From positions 1 to 33,192 of the forward strand of contig PKDQ01000034.1 in the NCBI GenBank assembly GCA_002862645.1: 33,192 nt of DNA, in the 5' to 3' direction. The DNA comes from Flavobacteriaceae bacterium (GTDB lineage Bacteria; Bacteroidota; Bacteroidia; Flavobacteriales; Flavobacteriaceae). The notes beneath the pieces are model-generated. The model saw nothing but the letters and a program-made list of their open reading frames with translations. It did no database searches and was not told the DNA's origin. The position numbers were made by a program, and so were the translations under genes. This document shows positions 26,804 to 33,192 of the stretch, one piece after another (within the stretch, counting starts at the first letter, position 1; each line of letters starts with the position of its first letter).

Positions 26804-28132
26804 ATGGAAACCCTCATATTACTTGTGTTTTTTCTGGGCTATTTAGCCATTACCTTAGAGCATAATTTAAAGATTGACAAACTGATACCTGCACTTGCCA
26901 TGATGGCTATTTTATGGGCAATCATTTCTTTGACTCACATGCCTGTTTTTGATATAGATACCATCTCAAGGAGTTTACACGAAACACACATTGAAGAAAT
27001 ATTATTGCATCATTTAGGAAAGACAGCTGAAATCTTGGTTTTCTTACTCGGTGCCATGACCATAGTAGAAATCATTGACTACTTTGACGGCTTTGCCACC
27101 ATAAAGGGTTTTATACGTACAAATTTAAAAGTGAAACTACTCTGGATATTTTCCATATTGGCGTTTATTCTATCTGCCATAATCGACAACCTTACTGCAA
27201 CAATCGTTCTAATAACCATTTTGCAAAAAGTGATTCAAGACCGCAATACACGACTGTGGTTTGCCGGGCTTATCATTGTTGCTGCAAATGCGGGTGGGGC
27301 TTGGTCTCCCATTGGTGACGTTACCACAACCATGCTTTGGATTGGCAAAAAAGTGAGTACACCAGAACTGATTAAATATCTATTTATTCCTTCTGTGGTA
27401 TGTATGGTAGTACCAACGCTAATTGCCAGTAGATATAAGGTTTTTCAGGGCAGTATTGAAAGCAAGGACACGGGCGAGGTAAAAAAATCACCTTATGGCT
27501 CAAGAATGCTTTACTTAGGTTTGGGATCTATTTTGTTTGTTCCATTTTTTAAGCAGATTACACACCTTCCCCCTTATGTAGGCATGATGTTATCTTTGGC
27601 GGTAGTTGCAGCTTTTGCCGAGTTGTACAGTAGTGCCAAATTTTCACTTTCAAACATTGACGAAACAGCTGATGATCACGCCATACATAGTCCTGTTCAT
27701 GCAGCTTTGACAAAAATTGAATTACCGAGTATCTTATTTTTCCTAGGAATACTGATGGCCGTGGGCGCCTTAGAATCTTTGGGTCTACTGTTCAATTTTG
27801 CTGGCGAACTCACGCAAGCCATACCGAATATGGATATTGTCGTTTCGCTTTTTGGCGCAATATCTGCCGTAATAGATAATGTGCCACTTGTAGCTGCCAG
27901 TATGGGGATGTTTTCCCAAGGCCCAGATGATCCAATATGGCATGCCATTGCTTTTGCTGCTGGAACTGGTGGAAGTATGTTGGTGTTTGGATCTGCAGCT
28001 GGTGTTGTTGCTATGGGTATGGAAAAAATTAATTTTTTCTGGTACTTTAAAAAGATTTCCATACTAGCATTTGTAGGCTTTTTAACGGGGTATTTAATCT
28101 TTATGTTGATGCGTGACTTTATTTTAATTTAG
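26804..28132 (+). CDS. nhaD: Sodium:proton antiporter NhaD
   Basis: A 442-residue polytopic inner-membrane protein of the ArsB/NhaD ion transporter superfamily with roughly 11-12 hydrophobic helices. Conserved intramembrane motifs AIIDNLTATIVLI, NAGGAWSPIGDVTTTMLWIG and AVIDNVPLVAASMG carry the Asp/Asn/Thr residues expected of NhaD. It exchanges internal Na+ (or Li+) for protons, fitting a marine lifestyle. The single ATG at 26804 follows a promoter. The TAG stop overlaps the GTG start of folC by one base. Confidence 0.93.
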   Translation: METLILLVFFLGYLAITLEHNLKIDKLIPALAMMAILWAIISLTHMPVFDIDTISRSLHETHIEEILLHHLGKTAEILVFLLGAMTIVEIIDYFDGFATIKGFIRTNLKVKLLWIFSILAFILSAIIDNLTATIVLITILQKVIQDRNTRLWFAGLIIVAANAGGAWSPIGDVTTTMLWIGKKVSTPELIKYLFIPSVVCMVVPTLIASRYKVFQGSIESKDTGEVKKSPYGSRMLYLGLGSILFVPFFKQITHLPPYVGMMLSLAVVAAFAELYSSAKFSLSNIDETADDHAIHSPVHAALTKIELPSILFFLGILMAVGALESLGLLFNFAGELTQAIPNMDIVVSLFGAISAVIDNVPLVAASMGMFSQGPDDPIWHAIAFAAGTGGSMLVFGSAAGVVAMGMEKINFFWYFKKISILAFVGFLTGYLIFMLMRDFILI

Positions 28133-29337
28133 TGGATTATGCGTCCGCTATACAATGGTTATTTGCACAACTGCCCATTTATCAGCGGACGGGAAAAGCT
28201 GCCCTTAACCCCAACTTAGACGGCATTTCTAAGCTTGCGAGGCATCTCGACAATCCCCACCATAAATTTAAAGGCATACATGTTGCTGGGACTAATGGCA
28301 AAGGTTCTTCGTCACATATGCTTGCTTCCATTTTACAAGAAGCGGGTTATAACGTGGGGCTTTATACCTCACCACATTTAAAGGACTTCAGAGAACGTAT
28401 CCGCATAAATGGTTTGCCAATTGATCAAGCTTATGTGCTTGATTTTGTTGTTTCTAACCAAAATTTCTTTCAACAAGAGGCTTTTTCTTTTTTTGAAATG
28501 ACCGTCGGACTTGCCTTTGATTATTTTGCCTCCCAAGAGGTAGATATAGCCGTTATTGAGGTTGGTTTAGGTGGTCGTTTAGACGCTACCAACATCATCA
28601 CTCCAGAAGTCTGCCTTATTACCAATATTGCGTTAGACCACCAATATTTCTTAGGCGATACCAGAGCTGCCATAGCCAAAGAAAAGGGCGGTATCATAAA
28701 GCCTAATACTCCCGTAATTCTGAGTGAGAAGGATGATGAGACCTTTGCTGTTTTTGACTCTATTGCCAAACAACAGGGTGCAGCACTATGCGTAGGAGAT
28801 CAATATGGTTATGCCACTGATTTACTAGGTGATTATCAGCAAAAAAACATCAATGGAGTAGTTTCTACGCTGAAAAAATGCACTTCTTTCACTGTTACAG
28901 ACAATCATATCCGCAATGGTTTACTGCGTGTTCGCAAGCATACGGGCATTCGTGGACGATGGGAAGTTTTGGGAAACAAGCCTACTGTAATTGCAGATGT
29001 TGCCCATAATATAGCGGGGTTGGAAGTTGTTTTAAAGCAACTTAGGTCTCTAGAATACGATACCCTTCATGTTGTTTTTGGCATGGTAAACGACAAGGAT
29101 GTAGAACACATAATGGCGCTTTTACCCAATGATGCCACGTATTATTTGTGCGCAGCAGCAGTTCCAAGGGCCTTAGATGTATCCAGTCTGTCGAAGTATT
29201 TTAGCAAGTATAACTACACATTTACTTCTTATGAAAGCGTAAAACACGCCTATGATACGGCTTTAAACAGGGCAAAATCCGATGATGTTGTTTTTATAGG
29301 AGGCAGCCTATTTGTAGTTTCTGAAATATTACCCTAA
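28132..29337 (+). CDS. folC: Folylpolyglutamate synthase / dihydrofolate synthase
   Basis: Adds glutamate to dihydropteroate and to folates. The Mur-ligase-like protein of 401 residues has the ATP-binding GTNGKGSS (53-60), TSPHLKDFRERIRING, the VIEVGLGGRLDATN segment and C-terminal GRWEVLG...DVAHN. The start is GTG at 28132, with no in-frame ATG upstream of the P-loop. The overlap TAGTG with nhaD implies coupled translation. Pairing of folate metabolism with an antiporter has no evident functional link. Confidence 0.95.
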   Translation: MDYASAIQWLFAQLPIYQRTGKAALNPNLDGISKLARHLDNPHHKFKGIHVAGTNGKGSSSHMLASILQEAGYNVGLYTSPHLKDFRERIRINGLPIDQAYVLDFVVSNQNFFQQEAFSFFEMTVGLAFDYFASQEVDIAVIEVGLGGRLDATNIITPEVCLITNIALDHQYFLGDTRAAIAKEKGGIIKPNTPVILSEKDDETFAVFDSIAKQQGAALCVGDQYGYATDLLGDYQQKNINGVVSTLKKCTSFTVTDNHIRNGLLRVRKHTGIRGRWEVLGNKPTVIADVAHNIAGLEVVLKQLRSLEYDTLHVVFGMVNDKDVEHIMALLPNDATYYLCAAAVPRALDVSSLSKYFSKYNYTFTSYESVKHAYDTALNRAKSDDVVFIGGSLFVVSEILP

Positions 29338-29357
29338 AAAAATAAAATGAACATGGT

Positions 29358-29385
29358 TTGGTACGCCTCTTATTTTATATATTTG
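29358..29385 (+). promoter_or_regulatory. Promoter of tRNA-Val
   Basis: TTG (29358-29360), 17-nt spacer, TATATTTG (29378-29385): matches both elements of the Bacteroidota housekeeping promoter. Start of transcription is predicted within a few bases of the mature tRNA 5' end. It is the clearest promoter in the core part of the window. Confidence 0.8.
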
Positions 29386-29394
29386 CACCCCCCC

Positions 29395-29469
29395 GGGCGC
29401 TTAGCTCAGTTGGTTCAGAGCACCTCGTTTACACCGAGGGGGTCGGGGGTTCGAATCCCTCAGCGCCCA
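29395..29469 (+). tRNA. tRNA-Val (TAC)
   Basis: A complete cloverleaf: acceptor GGGCGCT/AGCGCCC, D arm with GCTCAGTTGGTTCAGAGC, anticodon stem CCTCG/CGAGG around TTTACAC (anticodon TAC, reading GUA/GUG valine codons), and T arm CGGGGGTTCGAATCCCTC-like. Discriminator A at 29469; the following bases are CAT, so CCA is not encoded. It is flanked by its own promoter and terminator. Confidence 0.96.
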
Positions 29470-29477
29470 CATCAAAC

Positions 29478-29508
29478 AAAATCTCGATGCATTGCATCGG
29501 GATTTTTT
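29478..29508 (+). terminator. Rho-independent terminator after tRNA-Val
   Basis: A 10-bp stem (ATCTCGATGC with GCATCGGGAT, one G-U pair) closes a 3-nt ATT loop and is followed by six Ts. It lies 9 nt after the tRNA. It is the only convincing intrinsic terminator I see in the window. Confidence 0.88.
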
Positions 29509-29587
29509 GATTTCAGAAGCTTGATTTTTACAAGCTGCCAAACGTAGTTTTATTTCAGGGCACTGACTACTGTCTTTTACTATTTAA

Positions 29588-29595
29588 TATCTTTG
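29588..29595 (+). promoter_or_regulatory. -7 promoter box of glmS
   Basis: TATCTTTG, exact -7 consensus, 33 nt before the glmS ATG. No clear -33 TTG. No glmS ribozyme is present: the leader is far too short and lacks its conserved core. Confidence 0.5.
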
Positions 29596-29628
29596 TAGTT
29601 CATTATTTATGAATAAAGCAAGAAGTCT

Positions 29629-31473
29629 ATGTGTGGAATTGTTGGATATATTGGTCATCGGGATGCATACCCTATTATTGTTAAAGGCTTAAAGCGTCTC
29701 GAATACAGGGGGTATGACAGTGCTGGTGTTGCACTTTTTAACGACTCCAACATTGTTGTGAAGACCAAGGGTAAGGTTTTAGATTTGGAGCAGCTTACTG
29801 CTATGCATTCCACCAAGGGCAAATTCTTAGGAATGGGGCATACTCGTTGGGCCACGCATGGCATTCCTTCCGATTTAAATTCACATCCACATCTTTCTAA
29901 TTCTGGTAAAATAGCCATTGTTCACAATGGTATTATTGAAAATTATGCATCGCTTAAGAAAATGCTGTCAGATAATGGTTTTCATTTTAAGTCAGATACC
30001 GACACGGAAGTACTTGTAAATCTTATTGAGTTCATCAAAATCAACCAAAAGGTTAAGATTGGTAAGGCCATTCAGATTGCCCTTTCTCAAGTGGTGGGAG
30101 CCTATGCCATTGCAGTTGTTGACGTTGATCGTTCAGACGAAATAGTGGTTGCTAAGCTGGGTAGTCCATTGGCTATCGGAATTGGTAAGGATGAATATTT
30201 TATTGCCTCTGATGCCTCTCCTTTTATTGAGTATACCAAACGCACCATATACTTAGACGATAACGAAATGGCAGTCATCTCTAGAAGAAAAGGGTTTAAA
30301 ATGTATTCCATCACAAGTGATGAGTTGATTACCCCTACTATTCAAGACATAAAGTTGTCCTTAGAAACTATCGAAAAGGGAGGCTACGATTATTTTATGT
30401 TGAAAGAAATACACGAGCAACCCCGTGCCATAACCGATACTTTTAGGGGGCGATTGCTGGTAGACGAGCAGCAAATCAATATTTCTGGTATTGAACATAA
30501 CAGGGAGATATTTGAAAACGCAACCCGTATTACCATTGTGGCATGTGGAACTTCATGGCATGCTGGTCTGGTGGCAGAATATTTATTTGAAGATGCCGCA
30601 CGTATCCCCGCTGAGGTGGAGTATGCTTCTGAATTTCGCTATCGCAATCCCGTTATCAATAAAGGAGACATTGTCATTGCCATTTCACAATCTGGCGAAA
30701 CGGCCGATACGCTTGCTGCCATAAAGCTTGCCAAAGAAAATGGTGCTTTTGTGTTTGGTATTTGTAATGTGGTCGGTTCTTCTATTGCCAGAGCTTCAGA
30801 TGCGGGTGCTTACACACACGCGGGTCCTGAAATAGGCGTGGCCTCTACCAAGGCCTTTACTACTCAGCTCACGGTGATTATCATGATGGGGCTGCGTTTG
30901 GGACAACTTAAGGGTACGGTTGGAAAAGCAGATTTTGAACGTGTTGCCAAACAATTAGCTGCACTGCCAAAATTGATAGAGGATGTGTTGGCCTACGACA
31001 AACAAATTGAAAAAATTGCCCGTGAATACAAGGATGCATCTAATTTTTTGTATTTGGGTAGGGGGTATAATTTTCCCGCTGCGCTTGAGGGGGCGTTAAA
31101 GCTTAAAGAGATTTCTTATATCCACGCTGAAGGTTATCCCGCCGCTGAAATGAAGCATGGACCAATTGCTCTAATCGACGAAAATATGCCCGTGGTGGTT
31201 ATTGCAACCAACAAGGGGCATTATGAAAAGATTGTTAGTAATGTGCAAGAGATAAAATCGCGTAACGCCAACATCATTTCAATTGTTACCAAAGGCGATG
31301 AAAGTGTTAAGTTGCTTTCAGACCATGTTGTTGAAATCCCAGAAGTTACAGAGGCACTAGTACCCATACTTGCTTCCATTCCATTGCAGTTGCTTTCATA
31401 TCATATTGCCATTATGCGCGGTTGTGACGTTGATCAACCCCGAAACTTGGCAAAGTCGGTTACTGTGGAATGA
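29629..31473 (+). CDS. glmS: Glutamine-fructose-6-phosphate aminotransferase
   Basis: Makes glucosamine-6-phosphate from fructose-6-phosphate and glutamine, the entry to cell-wall amino sugars. Of 614 residues, the class II glutaminase domain begins directly with the nucleophile C2 (MCGIVGYIG) and includes HTRWATHG and the HNGIIENY segment. Two SIS sugar-isomerase domains follow, with CGTSWHAG, SQSGETADT and AEMKHGPIALID. The C-terminus DQPRNLAKSVTVE is the family's own, so the gene is complete. The AT-rich accessory segment starts immediately after its stop. Confidence 0.97.
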   Translation: MCGIVGYIGHRDAYPIIVKGLKRLEYRGYDSAGVALFNDSNIVVKTKGKVLDLEQLTAMHSTKGKFLGMGHTRWATHGIPSDLNSHPHLSNSGKIAIVHNGIIENYASLKKMLSDNGFHFKSDTDTEVLVNLIEFIKINQKVKIGKAIQIALSQVVGAYAIAVVDVDRSDEIVVAKLGSPLAIGIGKDEYFIASDASPFIEYTKRTIYLDDNEMAVISRRKGFKMYSITSDELITPTIQDIKLSLETIEKGGYDYFMLKEIHEQPRAITDTFRGRLLVDEQQINISGIEHNREIFENATRITIVACGTSWHAGLVAEYLFEDAARIPAEVEYASEFRYRNPVINKGDIVIAISQSGETADTLAAIKLAKENGAFVFGICNVVGSSIARASDAGAYTHAGPEIGVASTKAFTTQLTVIIMMGLRLGQLKGTVGKADFERVAKQLAALPKLIEDVLAYDKQIEKIAREYKDASNFLYLGRGYNFPAALEGALKLKEISYIHAEGYPAAEMKHGPIALIDENMPVVVIATNKGHYEKIVSNVQEIKSRNANIISIVTKGDESVKLLSDHVVEIPEVTEALVPILASIPLQLLSYHIAIMRGCDVDQPRNLAKSVTVE

Positions 31474-31501
31474 GTTTGATAGGGGGTATTTAATAACTCA
31501 T

Positions 31502-31813
31502 TTATTAGTAAAGGTTGAGGTTGTTTCACCAAAACTTTGGGTATTACCACTCACCTCTTCACAAATAGAAAAATACAACTACATAAAGAAAAAAAGAGAT
31601 GAGGGATATTACTATTATCAGATTAGTGATATGATGAATGAATCCAACATCAAACCTCAACGAACCGACAAATTCACCCCTCAACAAGTATGGGGATTGG
31701 AATTTAAGATGGAAAAACGACTAAAAAGATTAGATAAAATTGAGAATCCAAAAATTATATCAATTGGATTAATTAAAACCAAGAAAAAATTTAGAAATAA
31801 TATTATACATTAA
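31502..31813 (+). pseudogene. 5'-truncated recombinase-domain-like small protein (copy 1)
   Basis: An open frame without any in-frame ATG, GTG or TTG between the glmS stop and its conserved part; it only stays open backwards by running out of phase through glmS. The body reads SPKLWVLPLT, then GYYYYQISDMMNESNIK, then FTPQQVWGLEFKMEKRLKRL. This is the layout of a small helix-turn-helix like the C-terminal 'Recombinase' segment of large serine recombinases. It resembles the copy at 32287-32658. Strong AT bias and lysine richness differ from neighbouring genes. Probably cut at its 5' end where the segment joined glmS. The function is unknown. Confidence 0.5.
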
Positions 31814-32237
31814 AAGTCAATACCCCAAAAAACCCATATAGAAATACCAAAAATATCGGATGTCCAAGTGGAATCATTGATGATAAAATAGGATATGTCC
31901 TTTGTATCGGAGTTATTTTTGTTCTTGGTATTAACCCTTCTTTAATATTTATGTAACTAACTTTACATGAGAAAATATAAAAAAGAGAAGTTAAGAGACC
32001 AAAAATTAATTTAAAGGGGATAAAATCATAGACAATAAAATACCCTAATGATAATAAAAATGTACCCATACCAAAACCGAAAATGAGTTCGGTTGTAATA
32101 TATTTCTGTATTCCAAAAAAGATACCTTTTTCTGAACTTACTCTCACAAATGAACGGTACATTTCTCCTTGATTTTGAATTCTACCAAGACACCAAAAAG
32201 AACCAACTACCATTAATATCCAACCAAGTATTGTCAT
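31803..32237 (-). CDS. Hypothetical four-helix membrane protein
   Basis: A 144-residue protein I do not recognise. Four hydrophobic segments are visible (about 3-19, 48-70, 74-95, 118-142) separated by short basic/polar loops. There are no catalytic motifs and no signal peptidase site. It lies between the two recombinase-like copies, on the opposite strand. Its stop region overlaps copy 1 by 11 nt. Base composition is AT-rich like the rest of the segment. Possible cargo of a mobile region, by context only. Confidence 0.6.
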   Translation of the reverse strand: MTILGWILMVVGSFWCLGRIQNQGEMYRSFVRVSSEKGIFFGIQKYITTELIFGFGMGTFLLSLGYFIVYDFIPFKLIFGLLTSLFYIFSCKVSYINIKEGLIPRTKITPIQRTYPILSSMIPLGHPIFLVFLYGFFGVLTFNV

Positions 32238-32286
32238 TTATTTTTTTTCGTAAATTTATTTAAAATAAATCAGATACTGAAATTAA

Positions 32287-32658
32287 CCAACCCCCAAATT
32301 TGTCATTAATGATTACGGTGGAGTAAAAAACCAATATGGTTATTCTTACCCCTTAAAACTAATCGTAAGTTTCTCTGTATCAATTACTACTACTAAACTT
32401 TGGGAATCAAATTATTCAGAATATCAACAGTACTTGTTCAATCGAATTTGTGAATATAAAGAGAATAATGTAACACCTATTGGTTATAGAAAAATATCTA
32501 AAATATTCAATGAAGAAGGGTTAAAAACACCTCATGGGAATGTGTTTAAGAATAACCATGTTCATTCCATTTATAAGAAAGGAAAGATTAGAGAAGAACG
32601 AATCAGTAGAGAAGATATCGTTGAGATTTCTCAAGTTACAATTGAGGAATTAAAATAA
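32287..32658 (+). CDS. Recombinase-domain-like small protein (copy 2), start unclear
   Basis: A frame open from 32287 to a TAA at 32656, about 123 codons. The conserved-looking body begins YPLKLIVSF and TTTKLWES (from about 32347), then GYRKISKIFNEEGLKTPHG, FKNNHVHSIYKKGKI and REERISRED. This matches the helix-turn-helix pattern 'GYRKIS..LNE.GIKTPRG..F....V.SI.KK' of Recombinase domains. No ATG or GTG lies in frame before this body; TTG 32434 would drop the KLW segment, and an ATT at 32305 would be very unusual. It may be a broken gene. No serine or tyrosine recombinase catalytic domain is attached. Confidence 0.5.
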   Translation, partial: PTPKFVINDYGGVKNQYGYSYPLKLIVSFSVSITTTKLWESNYSEYQQYLFNRICEYKENNVTPIGYRKISKIFNEEGLKTPHGNVFKNNHVHSIYKKGKIREERISREDIVEISQVTIEELK

Positions 32659-32675
32659 TAGATTAATTTTTTACT

Positions 32676-32720
32676 AAATGTAAAGTTTTTTTGTCATTAT
32701 GTAAAAAACACTTTACATTT
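32676..32720. repeat. Inverted repeat spanning a promoter
   Basis: AAATGTAAAGT (32676-32686) and ACTTTACATTT (32710-32720) are perfect 11-bp arms. T- and A-runs between them allow further pairing. The right arm contains the -7 box of the next gene. It may be an operator, and could also act as a terminator hairpin for copy 2. Confidence 0.6.
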
Positions 32721-32721
32721 G
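32691..32721 (+). promoter_or_regulatory. Promoter of the 3'-terminal membrane protein gene
   Basis: TTG (32691-32693), 20-nt spacer, TACATTTG (32714-32721): both elements match the Bacteroidota consensus. It predicts a start about 15 nt before the ATG at 32743. Confidence 0.7.
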
Positions 32722-32742
32722 TTGAAATTAAAAAATTATAAT

Positions 32743-33192
32743 ATGAGTTATTTATTTAGTAATAAGTTTAAAAAAATCAGTGGTGTGATTTTTTATTTAT
32801 CAATACCAATTGGATTATTTTTGTTGTTAACTGAAAGAATACAAGATTTGTTTATTGTCAACGTTTTTTCAATTTTTTCATATGAGTGGATTGGATCAGA
32901 AAGAACAGGGTTTGGGTGGATAGAAAATGGTTTAGGTGACGAAATTTTTACCCTATTAATTATTGTTTCGGGAGTAATAAACTCTTTTAGTAAAGAGAAA
33001 ATAGAAGATGAATTAATTTCAAGAATTAGATTAGAAAGTTTGTCTTTATCTCTCTTTATTAGTTATGGATTAATAATTATATCTACATTTTTAGTTTTTA
33101 ATATTAACTATATGTATGTATTGGTGTTCAACTTATTTTTAATAATTCTCTTATTTAATTTAATATTTAAATTCAGACTATTCAAACACTAT
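32743..33192 (+). CDS. Membrane protein, partial (runs off the window)
   Basis: An ATG-initiated frame of 150 codons still open at the last base. Four membrane helices are visible (about 13-29, 68-83, 101-119, 122-143). Between helices 2 and 3 is a charged, conserved-looking segment with KEK at 84-86, DE at 89-90 and IRLES at 95-99. I recall this architecture from small flavobacterial membrane proteins that sit directly before a short Cro/CI-type helix-turn-helix regulator, so such a gene may follow outside the window. The biochemical role is unknown. Confidence 0.65.
   Translation, partial: MSYLFSNKFKKISGVIFYLSIPIGLFLLLTERIQDLFIVNVFSIFSYEWIGSERTGFGWIENGLGDEIFTLLIIVSGVINSFSKEKIEDELISRIRLESLSLSLFISYGLIIISTFLVFNINYMYVLVFNLFLIILLFNLIFKFRLFKHY

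Noticed and set aside
27697-28062. 121-codon minus-strand frame inside nhaD
   Set aside because: Covers transmembrane-coding sequence of a clearly conserved antiporter and shows no family features.
29347-29547. 66-codon plus-strand open frame between folC and glmS
   Set aside because: It runs through tRNA-Val, its promoter and its terminator; the protein resembles nothing and the RNA gene explains the sequence.
29596-29628. glmS ribozyme or riboswitch in the glmS leader
   Set aside because: The predicted leader is about 25-30 nt; the ribozyme needs well over 100 nt and is not typical of this phylum.
31471-31500. TGAGTT/AACTCA inverted repeat at the glmS stop as a terminator
   Set aside because: Only 6 bp with an 18-nt loop, overlapping the stop codon and without a T run; too weak to call.
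31474-33192. Complete transposase, integrase, toxin-antitoxin or CRISPR system in the AT-rich end
   Set aside because: No DDE, serine or tyrosine recombinase catalytic motifs, no paired toxin/antitoxin genes and no spaced direct repeats were seen; only recombinase-domain-like fragments.

Overview
The window is a chromosomal segment of a member of Bacteroidota, most likely a marine flavobacterium. Three things point there. Promoters carry the Bacteroidota -7 box TAnnTTTG rather than a sigma70 -10, and Shine-Dalgarno sequences are essentially absent. Several gene families are typical of the phylum: a DUF5117/DUF5118 zinc metalloprotease, a Porin_10-type outer-membrane protein, a glucosaminidase-LysM lipoprotein and a LysRS with a C-terminal extension. 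The gene order is also flavobacterial. Packing is extremely tight, as in a streamlined genome.

Layout. 1-74: initiator tRNA on the minus strand. 145-2353: GTPases era and der, both ribosome-assembly factors. 2354-3651 (minus): an M23 peptidase coupled to a small MerR regulator. 3735-6347: alaS. 6344-6883 (minus): a DUF4136 lipoprotein. 6925-9934: an overlapping operon of a PLP-dependent deaminase/desulfhydrase, a glucosaminidase-LysM lipoprotein and hemL. 9936-12434 (minus): a secreted zinc metalloprotease. 12520-12777: an eroded OmpA C-terminal domain. 12774-14465 (minus): lysS. 14543-15401: a Pmp3/YqaE micro-membrane protein overlapping lipB. 15401-18421 (minus): rnhB and a large unknown lipoprotein. 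18453-20462: a putative porin. 20464-26429 (minus): gltB-gltD glutamate synthase. 26804-29337: nhaD-folC. 29395-29469: tRNA-Val with a clear promoter and terminator. 29629-31473: glmS.

From about 31474 to the end the sequence is clearly more AT-rich and looks acquired. It holds two related, start-less genes of a small recombinase-domain-like family, a 4-helix membrane protein between them, and a second membrane protein that runs off the window behind a strong promoter embedded in an inverted repeat.

The main observations are these. (1) Every convergent gene pair ends with stop codons abutting or overlapping (gap of at most 1 nt), twice through one shared CTAG. (2) An OmpA relic with four in-frame TAA codons still overlaps the lysS stop codon. 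(3) The small Pmp3 gene overlaps the start of lipB. (4) The gltB/nhaD intergenic region contains a Crp/Fnr-like dyad and inverted repeats. (5) A probable island begins immediately after glmS. No CRISPR array, complete insertion sequence or recognised defence system was seen. All identifications come from reading motifs; no database search was run.
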